Assembly (NCBI RefSeq): GCF_021155765.1
Contig: NC_060113.1
Span: 4,107,001-4,171,000, forward strand
Direction of reading: 5' to 3'
DNA: 64,000 bases
Source: Diprion similis
Lineage: Eukaryota > Arthropoda > Insecta > Hymenoptera > Diprionidae
Part shown: one piece after another, positions 11,703 through 22,380 of the stretch
Layout of the letters: each line of letters starts with the position of its first letter
Numbering within the stretch: the first letter of the stretch is position 1
The notes under the pieces: generated by a model
Seen by the model: the letters and a program-made list of their open reading frames with translations, nothing else
What the model was told of the DNA's origin: nothing
The model's database searches: none
Made by a program: the position numbers and the translations under genes

Positions 11703-12774
11703 TGCCAAGCTTTTTTTCCTTCCGGAGATGTAAAAGAGCCTGAATCCTTATATTACGAAATGATCCGACTTTAATGTTACTTTTGAAGTTGTAGAGTCCA
11801 CTACAGGTTTCAGATGTTGAAATACAGCACCTGAAATGGTTTTTGAGTCTCATCACGTCAGAAAATTAAGATTTGTCTCTCGTAAGTGTTCCAAAAAGAT
11901 ACTGATTTTCTGTATCTATTGGCGTCTTTTAAAAAAGTAACGTAGCAGATGATCCGAATTTAAAATTCAACGGATCACCATGTTCGTTGTGTGATTCACA
12001 AAATTTTGGAAGCTAAGATTCTAGGTACTCATAGCTCACTGTCAAGTAAACCCTTATTCACACTTTTTTTTCCACAAAGTTAAAGCTCGAATACGCAATT
12101 ACCGGAAGTCTCAAAGCCTGCGTTGAGGATTATCAATTTGTGGTGTCAGTTAAATGGTAATGAGTGATAATGACTAAAAAAAATCGCGATCGAAAAATTA
12201 TACGAGGGTGTCACAATCAGGTACGTTTGATTCCATGGACAGCGCAGTACTATTAAACATTTTAGAATTCGATACAGGTGTGGCATTTAATGGATCGAGA
12301 AGGTCCAAGGAATTCAGATCACTGATTCGTCGAGTTCCTATTCAATTGAGATTTTGTCGGACCTCAGAGGTTCTCATATTTTTCTTTAATAATTTATACA
12401 TGGTTCTCATCTGATCATAAAATGACTCTTTTAATGCACCATTCGGAATTGAGATTTAGGTAAGATATAACCATGGTGTCTTATAGTAATTGAAACCTGA
12501 AATACAAAGTTTATTATTATGTAACATAGAAGTAGAAACGCGATGAAAAATGGGGTGTTAATCTTAAAACTTATAATTTAATCGCTATGGACTAGCCTGC
12601 ATTAAGCTCATTGCTCTTTGCTAAATTTGCTAAATTTGCTCTTATAATTAATTTTTTATGGACGAGGCGTAGTATTGATATCGATAATGCGATGAAATTG
12701 AACACACAGCAATATCAAGCAAAACGCGTGAACACAAACGTATAATAATACGATTATGACTATATATGGAACAG
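11703..12774. other. Upstream region of transporter A
   Basis: AT-rich and non-coding. Holds a block shared with other transporter upstream regions (12289-12420, separate entry). The minus-strand frame at 11665-11856 overlaps exon 1 of gene A in another frame and is not a gene. Confidence 0.45.
12289..12420 (-). promoter_or_regulatory. Conserved upstream block of transporter A
   Basis: Contains TCACTGATTC followed by two copies of GGTTCTCAT and then TCATAAAATG. The same order recurs upstream of gene B (16563-16692), and the GGTTCTCAT element recurs upstream of E and, in part, C. It lies about 0.6-0.7 kb upstream of the ATG, so it may be promoter or a non-coding first exon that duplicated with the genes. 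The function is inference. Confidence 0.35.
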
Positions 12775-12865
12775 CTTGGGGGTTGTCCATAAACTATGTT
12801 ACCACTTTGGGGCGGGGGGCAGAAAAGCTGAAAACTGGTAACGTAACTTGTGGACAGCCCCTTAG
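12775..12865. mobile_element. Short foldback MITE (GGGGCTGTCCA type)
   Basis: About 90 bp with imperfect terminal inverted repeats. The left end reads GGGGGTTGTCCATAAACTAT and the right end, reverse-complemented, AAGGGGCTGTCCACAAGTTA; both continue to GTTACCA. No coding capacity. Short elements with GGGGCTGTCCA ends are common in insect genomes. Confidence 0.6.
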
Positions 12866-13149
12866 CAAGTTTACGTTTTAAAGCACAAAGCGCTTGAAAG
12901 TGTATCTTCGTTGTATCGAGGTGGTAGTGCAAAACTGATACTTCCAGTCAAATACATTGATATGCAGCGTATCTCCTCTTAAGGCGCGTAACATTTATTG
13001 CATTGACTTATTATATCGTGACATTGAATTTGCGTTATCATTTGTTTCGCCAAGATTATGCGCATTCCCTGAATTCCTGCCGTGTTTGTTGAATTTTGTC
13101 GAATGAAGCATAATCTAAACAGGCATAATGCACTCAATACTGCTCTGTC

Positions 13150-13357
13150 AATGACTCATTCCAATGAATACGACGAAGTGCCTGCAAATCAAGACGAAAT
13201 TTGAAACTATTCCGGTAAAACTGCACAAGATTTGGTTACAAACATTTTGATTTCCTCTGTTTGTGTACAACTTCTTCAATGAACTCACATTCCGTAAATT
13301 GAACATTTTCATCTGCACTTCTTGTTCTAAATACTGTCCTACTAAATAACTAGGCAT
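13150..13357 (-). pseudogene. Decayed transporter fragment between A and B
   Basis: The end of exon 3 survives as MFNLRNVSSLKKLYTNRGNQN, truncated here at 13244 next to a GT donor; compare FDLQN.GTLKELFTDKGNRK in intact genes. A 62 bp intron follows, then the start of exon 4 (13181 downwards). There a frame change converts the expected ALLVVLGI-type start into ALRR, while another frame reads FVVFIGM. The rest of exons 4 and 5 and all of exons 1-2 are missing. This is a dead copy in the same orientation as the array. Confidence 0.7.
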
Positions 13358-14023
13358 TGGAAAATAGCTTAATGAATAATATAATAAAATTGCCTTTTAT
13401 TGCAAATCGATCTTATGAGCAATTCGAAATTAAACTTGATTTAGAGACAAGGATATAAGCTAGTATCTATACACTGTAAGAAATACAGCTTGACGTTCGC
13501 AAATTGTGATTGATTTTGAATTTGAATTGTATTCATGGCAATTTATGGCTCTTTTAACGTATTAATTTCTGGCCAAAAGCAAACCCTCCAGTATTATCAT
13601 CAGCGCGCGTAATTCGGTGATGAAAAACCGGAGGTTAGCTGTTTATACCGCTCACTAAATCTTTGTAACAATTTTCATCTTTTAACGGTAAGAAAAATGA
13701 CTGAAAATGCCGGTAGTTTCTAGATCACTAGCAGGATATAAATATCGATTTCGCAAGAACGTGTCTGTAATATTAGAAGTCCACTGAACTGAGTTCAGTG
13801 ACTCTGCATTAAATGAATGAGGTTGTGAATTAAGGTAATTAACAATGCAGGTTAAGTATGCTTGAATTTTCTCAAATTTATTAAATATTTATTTGATTCT
13901 CATGACTGGATCTGATCTTTGCATTAGTTAGTTACATAAAATTCAGTTCGTCCCGATCGCAATACAATATAACGAATTACTTCGGCTGCATTCGGGTGTA
14001 GGAACTGGTTCCAGTTTCTGTTT
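13358..14023. other. Interval between pseudogene and transporter B
   Basis: AT-rich, including the 3' UTR of gene B; no gene seen. Confidence 0.45.
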
Positions 14024-15848
14024 TTATTCGGATCGCACACGTAGCATCTGCTGGATTTCACCCAATGATTTCTGTCTGGTTTCGGGTAGATAGAAGAATA
14101 TGGCGATCAGATGAACTGCAACACAGATCGTGAACGAGTAGAACGCAGTATGGTTACCATACGCAACTTCTACAATCGGATAGACCAGCGTAACCACGGT
14201 TCCAACCACCATAGACCAGGTGGCAGCAATTGGCATGCCGTAAGCCTTGAGGTTGCATGGAAGTAGTTCGGAGAGAATGGGCAAGGCCATGCTGCCTAGT
14301 CCTACCGCGTAGGCCGATAAGTAGCCAACTATGGCAGTGACTGGGAGCCACGAAATTTTAGAGACATCATTTCCGATTTCTTGCAAGTGAAAGTACGCTG
14401 ACAGGGCTGCACAGAAAAAAATTTCATCTTTTAATATGGCGTATTATCAATACACATGGTACTACTAGTTACCATGTGCAAAAAAATTTACGTGCTGATA
14501 AGTCCTGCGGTAGCACATACGTACCTGCTATAAAAACCATGCTGGAAAACATGGATCCAAGCATTAACGGTCTCCTGCCTACTCTGTCGGCAAAAGAGAC
14601 TGCTACGATCGATGCCATGAGCTGAACGACTCCAGTTATGATGACGGAAATACTCGAAGATATGTTGGAACTAACCTGATTGAAAATGGTGGTACTGTAA
14701 TATAAGATGATTGTAATTCCGGACAACTGTTGCGCTGATAAAATCCCAAGGACAACTAGTAGAGCCTGAAAAAATTGCCGTGAAGAGAATAGCAGTTCGA
14801 AGAAAATTTCATAGAACCTAGACACAGACCTTACGGTTTACTTTATCCGTTAAGAGCTCTCTCAATGTCCCACCATTCTGGAGATCGAATTCCACCGTTT
14901 TCTTCAGCTTCTCAATCTCCTCGTCGACGTCGGTTGTGCCTCTCAAAAATTCTAGACTCCTCCTGGCGAGGTCTGGCTTACCCTTCATTACGTAAAAGTA
15001 AGGTGTCTCCGGCATCCACGGAACGAGCAAGAAGAACACGAGTGGTATCGCTATTCCAAATGCTCCGAAAACAGACACGCTAACCCATGGGCCAACACTG
15101 TAGGATATTACCGTTCCCGAGTTAAACATGACAGTGATCAAGATACTCAAGCCTCCGCGTATTCTATCCTCTGCGATTTCCGTCAAGTAGGTGGGAACTA
15201 ACGCTATGACATTTCCCGTTGCGAATCCGCAAGCAAGCCTAAAAACAGACATGAAACTGATTGTAACAAGGCCCGAGTGCAACAGTTCTTGTCTTAAATT
15301 ACCAAAATGTTGTACGTGTGTAACCATTATACAGCACCACACCTCACCTTCCGATATAGTACCACCAGTAGCTTTGAGCAAAGGTGAGCATGGTACCTCC
15401 GATCAAAAATGTAATCGCTATAAGTATCATTGTGATTTTTCTTCCCCATCTGTCAACCATTAGCACCATTGAGATTGGGCCTACGATCGATCCTAGCGAA
15501 TAGCAACTCACGATTAGAGAGGCCTGATCCTTCGTCACTGGAATAGAAGTGTCTTCGTATAGTTTGGACAACATCGGCGATGACCATCCAGTGTGGAATC
15601 CCGCAACAAGATCAAGTATCGTACCTAATAAAAAATTCATGGCAAGTTCATATCCTAGCATCACTTTTGGTTAGATATTTTAATTCAAGTCTATAATAAG
15701 AAAAATTCCAATGATCGCGGATTGACACAATATCGTAATTCACATAGTATCAAAATAATATATAAACTGCCTTGATAAGAAACTCAGTTATTTTACTTGT
15801 AATAGTCGCAAAAATTAGCGGCACCAGCATCAGCACCGTATTCTTCAT
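14024..15848 (-). CDS. Transporter B: MFS sugar porter, Tret1-like
   Basis: Exons 15797-15848, 15348-15624, 14830-15238, 14525-14765 and 14024-14406 give 453 aa. Motifs: FHTGWSSPML (TM1), DRWGRK, EIAEDRIRGG, PETPYFYVMKGKPDLARRS, AQQLSGITII (TM7), DRVGRRPLML and PETRQKSLGEIQQML. The first exon is longer than in its neighbours, MKNTVLMLVPLIFATIT, and more hydrophobic; it departs from the PQIFA consensus. TM10 reads GLGSMALPILSELLPC, with the usual Pro shifted. The C-terminus stops just after MLRVRSE, giving a shorter tail than A or C. The predicted role is facilitative sugar uptake at the plasma membrane. The coordinates follow the common exon plan, so the model is reliable even without transcript data. 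Confidence 0.9.
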
Positions 15849-16562
15849 TTTTTTCCTCTTCCGAAATGGCAAGAGCCTCAGGAAGTGACGTTACTTTGAG
15901 GGTTGTAGAGACCACTGCAGGTTTCACGCGTTCAACCTTAGGACGTGAAATGTTGATTCTTGTAGTGACGGAAGATGCAGATTCTACACTCTTGAAGGTT
16001 CTGAAAATATAATGAAGTCCATATCCATTGCTATAGTTGTTTCTATTTATTCTACGTAGCTGGGAAATGATCATTAAGAGGGTGCAGCTGTAGGCAGTGT
16101 TCACTTGTCGCCTGATAAGTGCCTCACTTTGACCGGTATAAAAGCCTTCCGCATCGCTGATGTGAGAAATCGGAATGCAGTATTGAATATAAATATCTGA
16201 AGAATTTTTCTTTTTCACGCAACTCAAACACCAGGGAATGTAGAATGAATCACAAATCAAATGATTTTTATAATTTTCTGAAGTAACGTTAAAGCCGAGC
16301 CTTACCATTAAGAAATAAACCTATTTTCACTTTATTTCTTCACGAGACAGTCGAATCCATCGATTCATATTTGTTTGAAAAATGGACGGACAGAATATAA
16401 GTACCGAAAGTCTTGAACTCCACTTTGAAGAAATTAAACTTTTAATGTCAGCCTGGTAACGGTTAAAACCTGTCGTGATAGTAAAACTACAAATTCGAGT
16501 AGCGAACGCGCACGTTCAATTTCGTAGCTACCAAACAACTGAGAAAGATTTTAGAATTCGAC

Positions 16563-16692
16563 TGGTGAGGCGTTCACCGGATGCTCGGTCACTGATTCAT
16601 TAAAATTTCAATATAAGACTATTATTTCACTTCAGGGATTCTCATCTGTTCCAAAAATATTTTATCCGTAGTTGTCATCTGCTCATAAAATG
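16563..16692 (-). promoter_or_regulatory. Conserved upstream block of transporter B
   Basis: Carries GGTCACTGATTCATT, then GGGATTCTCATCTGTTCC and GTCATCTGCTCATAAAATG. These are in the same order as the block upstream of gene A (12289-12420). About 0.7-0.8 kb upstream of the ATG. Likely a promoter or leader segment kept since the duplication. Confidence 0.35.
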
Positions 16693-16747
16693 TATCGTTC
16701 ACACGAAAAGGAAACGTGTTCGATTTAGATGCGCGACAGTTAGTATA

Positions 16748-16901
16748 TGGACAGCACTTTTTTTAGTGTAAACATTACTTTGATTACGGTATTTGACAAG
16801 TTAAAAGAATATTTGCGAATACAGCTACTGCAAAATCCCAAAGAATAATTAATTCTTTTCGCAATTCTGCAATTTCTCCTTCAAATAAGAAGTGCTGTCC
16901 A
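16748..16901. mobile_element. 154 bp MITE flanked by TA (mariner-type ends)
   Basis: The left end TGGACAGCACTTTTTTTA mirrors the right end, which reverse-complemented reads TGGACAGCACTTCTTATT. Both ends are bordered by TA (16746-16747 and 16902-16903), the target duplication of the Tc1/mariner superfamily. No coding capacity, so it is non-autonomous. Confidence 0.7.
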
Positions 16902-17774
16902 TAGAATTAGGAACGAGGTTTTTTTCGATTCAGTTCACACGCGTAATCTAAAATTGCATTTCGGAAAATGTTTCAAATATTGAGTATAACATAGTTAATA
17001 TTCATTGGATAGTGTAATACTGAGTTGACTATATGTGTCATAAATAGCATAAGACGAGAAAAGTGAGATATTGTACTTTATACTAAGTATGTCGATCAGC
17101 ATACAGCGTAGTCTGTACTTCAGCAATTCAGCGTCAGTGACATTAATGCCAGTCGTATAGTACGCATTGTACGAACGTATTGTCTTCCCTTGTATTAAAT
17201 TGTTTCTGTATTATTTGTTCACATAATAGAATTAGGTTACGCTGAGGTTACATATTTGATGGACTCGTGGAATGTACGTTCGATGATATAATATAAACCG
17301 AATAATGAATAGCCGTGATTCGTTCGGCAAGACCCTCGCACTGCTATGACCCTGTACTACTTGCGAATAAGCGTCTCTGGAATGCAGATGACAGCCACTA
17401 CGCACCTTATCATACTCTTTTTGATACCATTGTATCCGACGTCAGTGCGATAAAATAAACCTGTCGTAATAATAATCATAATCATAATATTAATAATCAC
17501 TCTGGCTCCGTCATACCCAGGAAAAGATGGGTTAGTGACCATCGATATGCGTCTGCAGCTGCCTTAGGACGTTCAATATAAATACCAGCATTTACATAAA
17601 ATCCTTCTGTAACATCCATATGAGTTTCAAAGGGTAAAAGACGCGAATGATTTCTATCATCGCACCTTCGAGAAGACGGAAATTTTCATTCTGAAGATCG
17701 GTGGAATCTATTTTGGCCGTTGAACGTCTCTTACGGCGAAATAAAATATCCTTGGGAGACTTGTGTAAGTAGGA

Positions 17775-18076
17775 GTGTGCGAATAATGCGGAATCATAAA
17801 TGAATCTACATGATTCGATTCGATTTTTGAATACTTTGCGTTTTTAAATAATGGAAGGTTTCGAATAACTTGATTTTCAATTCAACTGTAGCAGTTCCTT
17901 GAACAAATAATGAAATCATTTCAACCTACTCGGACTATTCGGTCGTCGAACAACCGAATGATTTGAATTATTCTAACTATTCGAATTAGTCGGGATTCGA
18001 ATACGTGAATATTGAATTCCAAAATCGAATTTCAACAATCGATTCGCTTGGATTCAACCAACATTCGCACAGCACG
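17775..18076. mobile_element. Possible hAT-like MITE rich in TTCGAAT motifs
   Basis: The left end reads GTGTGCGAATAATGCGGAAT and the right end, reverse-complemented, CTGTGCGAATGTTGGTTGAA. The interior is full of ATTCGA/TCGAAT motifs in both orientations. Target-site duplications are not clear, so the class is a guess from the GTGCGAAT-type ends. Confidence 0.45.
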
Positions 18077-18672
18077 TAGTTGTGAGCTTACCTTGCCAAA
18101 AACAGTCTACAGAATGATGAACGCTGTTTCGTTGGAGGTGATTTCACTTGATCTTTTAATTTTTTTAATTTTCTAATCATCATGTCGAAATATTCGTTCT
18201 TTATTATGTCGTTGCGATGGCTTTGGTATTTACATCAAATTGTGACGTAAGAAAGCTTCTAAAAAACCTTCTTCGTAACATTATTTGCAGAATTAATACT
18301 ACAGAACATATTTGATATTATATCAATTCAAAGAGGATAGCAAATAATTGTTTTCGCAGTAGGCATTATTATTGGATTAAATGTTACACTTTGACAAAAA
18401 AACACATTTTCCAGTTATATTTACGCATTTTTTTTTTTTTACGTAGAAATATTACACCTACGGTGTGTATAATACATAAGGGTCTCATAGTCTGACGTAA
18501 AAACATGAAAAGTATGGTCGTTTATACTCACCATGAGTACGAATACACCCAAATTATTCGTTTGAGTTTTATTACAGTAGTTTAGTACAATCGATTGATG
18601 TCGTTGAAGCGAAAATATTCGCAAGTATTTACTTCCCATATAATAGTTGAATCACATCCTTCAGACAATCGG

Positions 18673-20701
18673 TTACTTGATCACGTCGTTAGTGGCGATA
18701 AAATATATGGAGTTATTTTGGCTGGAATCGGGCGCGGATACTGGCTGCAGCGTTTGGTTTGATTCGGAACGCTTACGTAACATCAGCTGAATTTCACCCA
18801 ATGATTTCATCCTGGTTTCAGGTACGTAGAAAAATGTGAAAATCATTGAGCCAGTCGTGCAGCCCGCAAAAATGTAAAACGTGATGTGAATTCCGTAGGC
18901 ATTCACCAGAGTTGGGTACAATTGTAGAATGACGCCTTCGATGAAGAAGACGTATACATTCGAGATGATCGAGGCGTAAGCCTTGACGTTGCATGGGAAG
19001 ATTTCGGAGGCTATGGACGTGGGCATCGTGCCTAAGCCCATTGTGAAGCTGCAAACGAAGCCGACTATTGCCGTTACGGGTATCCACGAAATTCCTGAGA
19101 TATCGTCACCGTTGGCGAGAAATTGGAAGTACACCGCCAGGACTACATTACAAAAATCATATTCTTCAATATTGATGTCTTATCGTTAGTTGTTCCTGAA
19201 TTATCCGGTACGACCGGTTATCCATAACGGACATGTTTTAATATGGATGAGGTCTATGGTGGTGCACATACCTGTGAGAAATACAATGATGAAAAAGAGG
19301 GATCCAAGTAGCAAGGGTCTTCTGCCTACCCTGTCAGTAAAAAATACAACCAATACCGTGACGATGAGTTGAACAACTCCAATTATGATGACGGAAATGC
19401 TGGAAGTTATGCCGGATCCTACTTGACTGAGGATGCTGGTACTGTAAGACGAGATAACCACAACGCCCGATAATTCTTGGGCTGTCAATAGTCCGATCAT
19501 GATAAGGAATGCCTGGAAATTGATACAAGAGGAAGAACGTTTTTCATAGCGCTTACGATAGACACGAACCTTTCGATTTCCTTTGTCTGTGAACAGCTCT
19601 TTCAGTGTCCACGAATTCTGTAGATCAAATTCTACATTCTTTCTGACCACTTCAACCTCCTGGTCAACGTCCGTTGTACCCCTTAACCATTCGAGACTCT
19701 TCCTGGCGAGGTTTGGCTTATCCTTCATCATGTAAAAGTATGGTGTTTCTGGCATCCATGTGAACATTAAGAGGAACACAACTGGAATCACCGCACCCAG
19801 AGCTGCGAGCAATGGTTTGCTGACCCACGGGCCGATGCTGTAAGCCATCACGAGTCCCAAGTTCAACATAATCGCCGTCGTGACGCCAAGGCCTCCGCGT
19901 ATTCTGTCCTCTGCAATTTCGCCAAGGTATATGGGGATAATGGTCCAAGTAATTCCACCCGCAAGTCCGGAAATAACCCTTGAAAATAGCAATGTAAAAA
20001 GTCACTACTAGTGGCAAGGCCGGCTGCCTAGCAATTTCCGAATCCATTAAGTTGTACGTCTTACAGAAACCGAATGCACAAACTGACCTTGCCACGTAGT
20101 ACCACCAGTAGTTTTGAGCCATGGCGATGAGGATGCTTGACACAATAAATGGAATTGACAGGAGCAACATCGACGTCTTCCTTCCCCATCTGTCGACGGT
20201 AGCGACGCTGAAGAGTGGACCAACCGTACTTCCGAATGATAAGAGACTAATGACCAAAGACGCTTGGTTCTCTGTAACTGGGATGGAAGTGTCTTCCAGT
20301 AATTTGGGCAACGTTGGCGATGACCATCCCACGTTGAATCCGGTCGCAGTAAATAGCAGCGAGCCTAATCGAGGTTGACGTTTGAAAAGTTCTTATTCAC
20401 ATCTAAGAGTGAGATGGATACACGTGCGATGTGAGATCGGAAGATCGGAAGATCGACGCCGCTCTATGCTTGTATTGTTAGTTTGCTACAGGCTAATTAC
20501 TATCGTGAAACGGAATTTTTTCTCAGAAGTACAGTGAGTAAAGATTGAATCTAAGAGGAGTAAAAAATGTGGACAATTTCCATTCCGTAGTGTTGTTTAA
20601 AGCTAACATTTAATCGGTAGGTAAACTCTGACGGCAAGAAGATTGAGATACTCACCTGTCAAAACTGCAAAAACTTGCGGTCCAATATTTGTCTGCTTCA
20701 T
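18673..20701 (-). CDS. Transporter C: MFS sugar porter, Tret1-like
   Basis: Exons 20656-20701, 20088-20364, 19570-19978, 19272-19512 and 18673-19142 give 480 aa, the longest of the array. Exon 1 reads MKQTNIGPQVFAVLT after a GGAAGAAAC leader shared with gene E. Motifs: DRWGRK, GEIAEDRIRGG, PETPYFYMMKDK, AQELSGVVVI (TM7), DRVGRRPLLL and PETRMKSLGEIQLML. The usual QQLSG in TM7 is QELSG, replacing one of two glutamines that contact sugar in GLUT structures with an acid. TM10 reads GLGTMPTSIASEIFPC. The tail after TM12 is long and polar. Same strand and spacing as its neighbours; likely transcribed singly. Confidence 0.9.
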
Positions 20702-22209
20702 GTTTCTTCCTTCGCGTCTTGATGTTGATCGCAGTAATTGAAAGACAGCTTCAAGTTTCTTTTAAATAATATTTACGAAGTAAAAGGATTTAGATTGAAG
20801 TTCCGTAGACGCTCTGAGAAACTATTGTAACTCTGTATCCGTTATCAGTTCCGTAACATCTTATTTTCGACACATGGCTGATACTGAATGACAGCGGATC
20901 TTTTATGTTGCACTGTGTTCCTTAACAAGCTCCAAGAATTAGCAATTTTCGGAAAATAAAGAATAACGCACACTTGCAATTGCATAAAGAACTGAATCAC
21001 TTTAGGTGTGAATTTTATGCAAACCCGGGTTCGAAAGTTTTGTTTGATGTATAAAAAATCAAGTGTCGCGATGGCTCATACTTCTTGACGGAAATGCTAA
21101 TGCGAATGTTGAGTGATGTGCGTGAATTTTAACGCTAACTCAATTCATGTAATATAAATTGAATTCTCACCGTCACAACCGTCTTTAAGAAGCTATTTCG
21201 ATGTATTTGGTTGCAAAAGAAGACAAAAAAAAAAAAAACATCGAATTTGCTGAATAATTTTAAACCTGACGCAAAAAAGATTCAAATTGTATTGTCTACC
21301 ACGAGCCATTAACGGCCAAAACAATGCGCTCTAAGAAGTCTGCGAGTGAATGGCAGAAAGTCATTTCGAATTCCACATCGATTCCAAGCTGAATGCAGGG
21401 ATCAGTCAAAGAATTTCTTGATACAGGTGAGCATTTTTACATACAAAAGAAATTTATGTTACGGAGGTGTTGCAATGATTGACTTATTTTTTATATCCAG
21501 AGGTTCTCAAACATTTTGTGATCGTTGTATTCGACGTTCCTATAAATAAAGTTAGAGACCGATTTCTGCACTCTTCTTAACACGCAGGTTTTATTGACAT
21601 TCTTGAACAACCTTGTCATTGCTAAATCTAATCATAACTGCAACATAGATCCATCCATGACAACTACCATATTTATTCAGATGAATAAGGCTTCAACATC
21701 ACTTGATTGCTACATCTACGAGACTTCGAAGAATCATATCGCAACAACATTTGGCTGGTAAAATTCACTGGTAGTGTTGCTTCGAATTACAGATAACATA
21801 AAGGATTCCAAAACGTCCTCTTCATTCATCGATCAACCTTTTCTAGTTTTTAAAAAGAATTCGTTCAGATAGAAACAAATTTTACTCATTGATTCAGACT
21901 GATTCACGTGATTCGTATTCTTTTGAAAGAATTCATTCGGAGGGATAGAACAAAATTGGATTCCAAATTCCAAATATTCTTAGCGAAAGGCTGCATTCGT
22001 GGGCATAGGACGGGATAGGAAAAGACAGATAAAAGCGATTAGAAACGAATACACGGATTGGAACGAGTAGATTTTCATTCGAAACACGTATACTCAATTC
22101 GGAAATTTGGAGAAACAGAATTCGCAAGTACGATGATCAATTACATTCAATTATTTTCCGTTTGTTGGGTTGCAACTATGCTTAATGCACGGTTCGTATT
22201 ATCTAAGAA
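20702..22209. other. Upstream region of transporter C
   Basis: Non-coding and AT-rich. The phrase AGAGGTTCTCA at about 21500 resembles the upstream blocks of genes A and E. No gene recognised. Confidence 0.4.
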
Positions 22210-22380
22210 TAGGCATTGACGTTGCACAGAAAATGTAAGTAGTACGGTGTTTCCGTTATTCATGTAAGCGTGAAAAAGAATATAACTGGAATTGCTGCAT
22301 CCGTGGCCATAAATGAATACTTGTTAATGCAGGATCCTGCATAGATCATTCCATCCACCAACCTCGCAGTAGACCATGAA
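22210..22380 (-). pseudogene. Decayed transporter exon-3 fragment between C and D
   Basis: On the minus strand the frame reads AAIPVIFFFTLT, then an in-frame TGA (22260-22262) at the position of the conserved Trp, then ITETPYYLHF. The intact genes read IPVVFLLMFTWMPETPYFY here. Just upstream, ARLVDGMIY resembles the start of exon 3 (ARFIAG type), joined to the later part by an internal deletion. The rest of the gene is gone. Confidence 0.65.

Larger units (their letters stand above)
15849..18672. other. Interval between transporters B and C
   Basis: Non-coding. Carries the shared upstream block and two foldback elements listed separately. A minus-strand open frame at 15793-16308 begins upstream of and runs over exon 1 of gene B in a different frame; I do not regard it as a gene. 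Confidence 0.45.

Noticed and set aside
11665-11856. Minus-strand ATG frame covering exon 1 of transporter A
   Set aside because: It is in a different frame from the conserved PQFFAAVT exon and has no family resemblance.
15793-16308. 171-codon minus-strand frame upstream of transporter B
   Set aside because: It overlaps the real exon 1 in another frame and its translation has no domain; probably a 5' UTR or chance frame.
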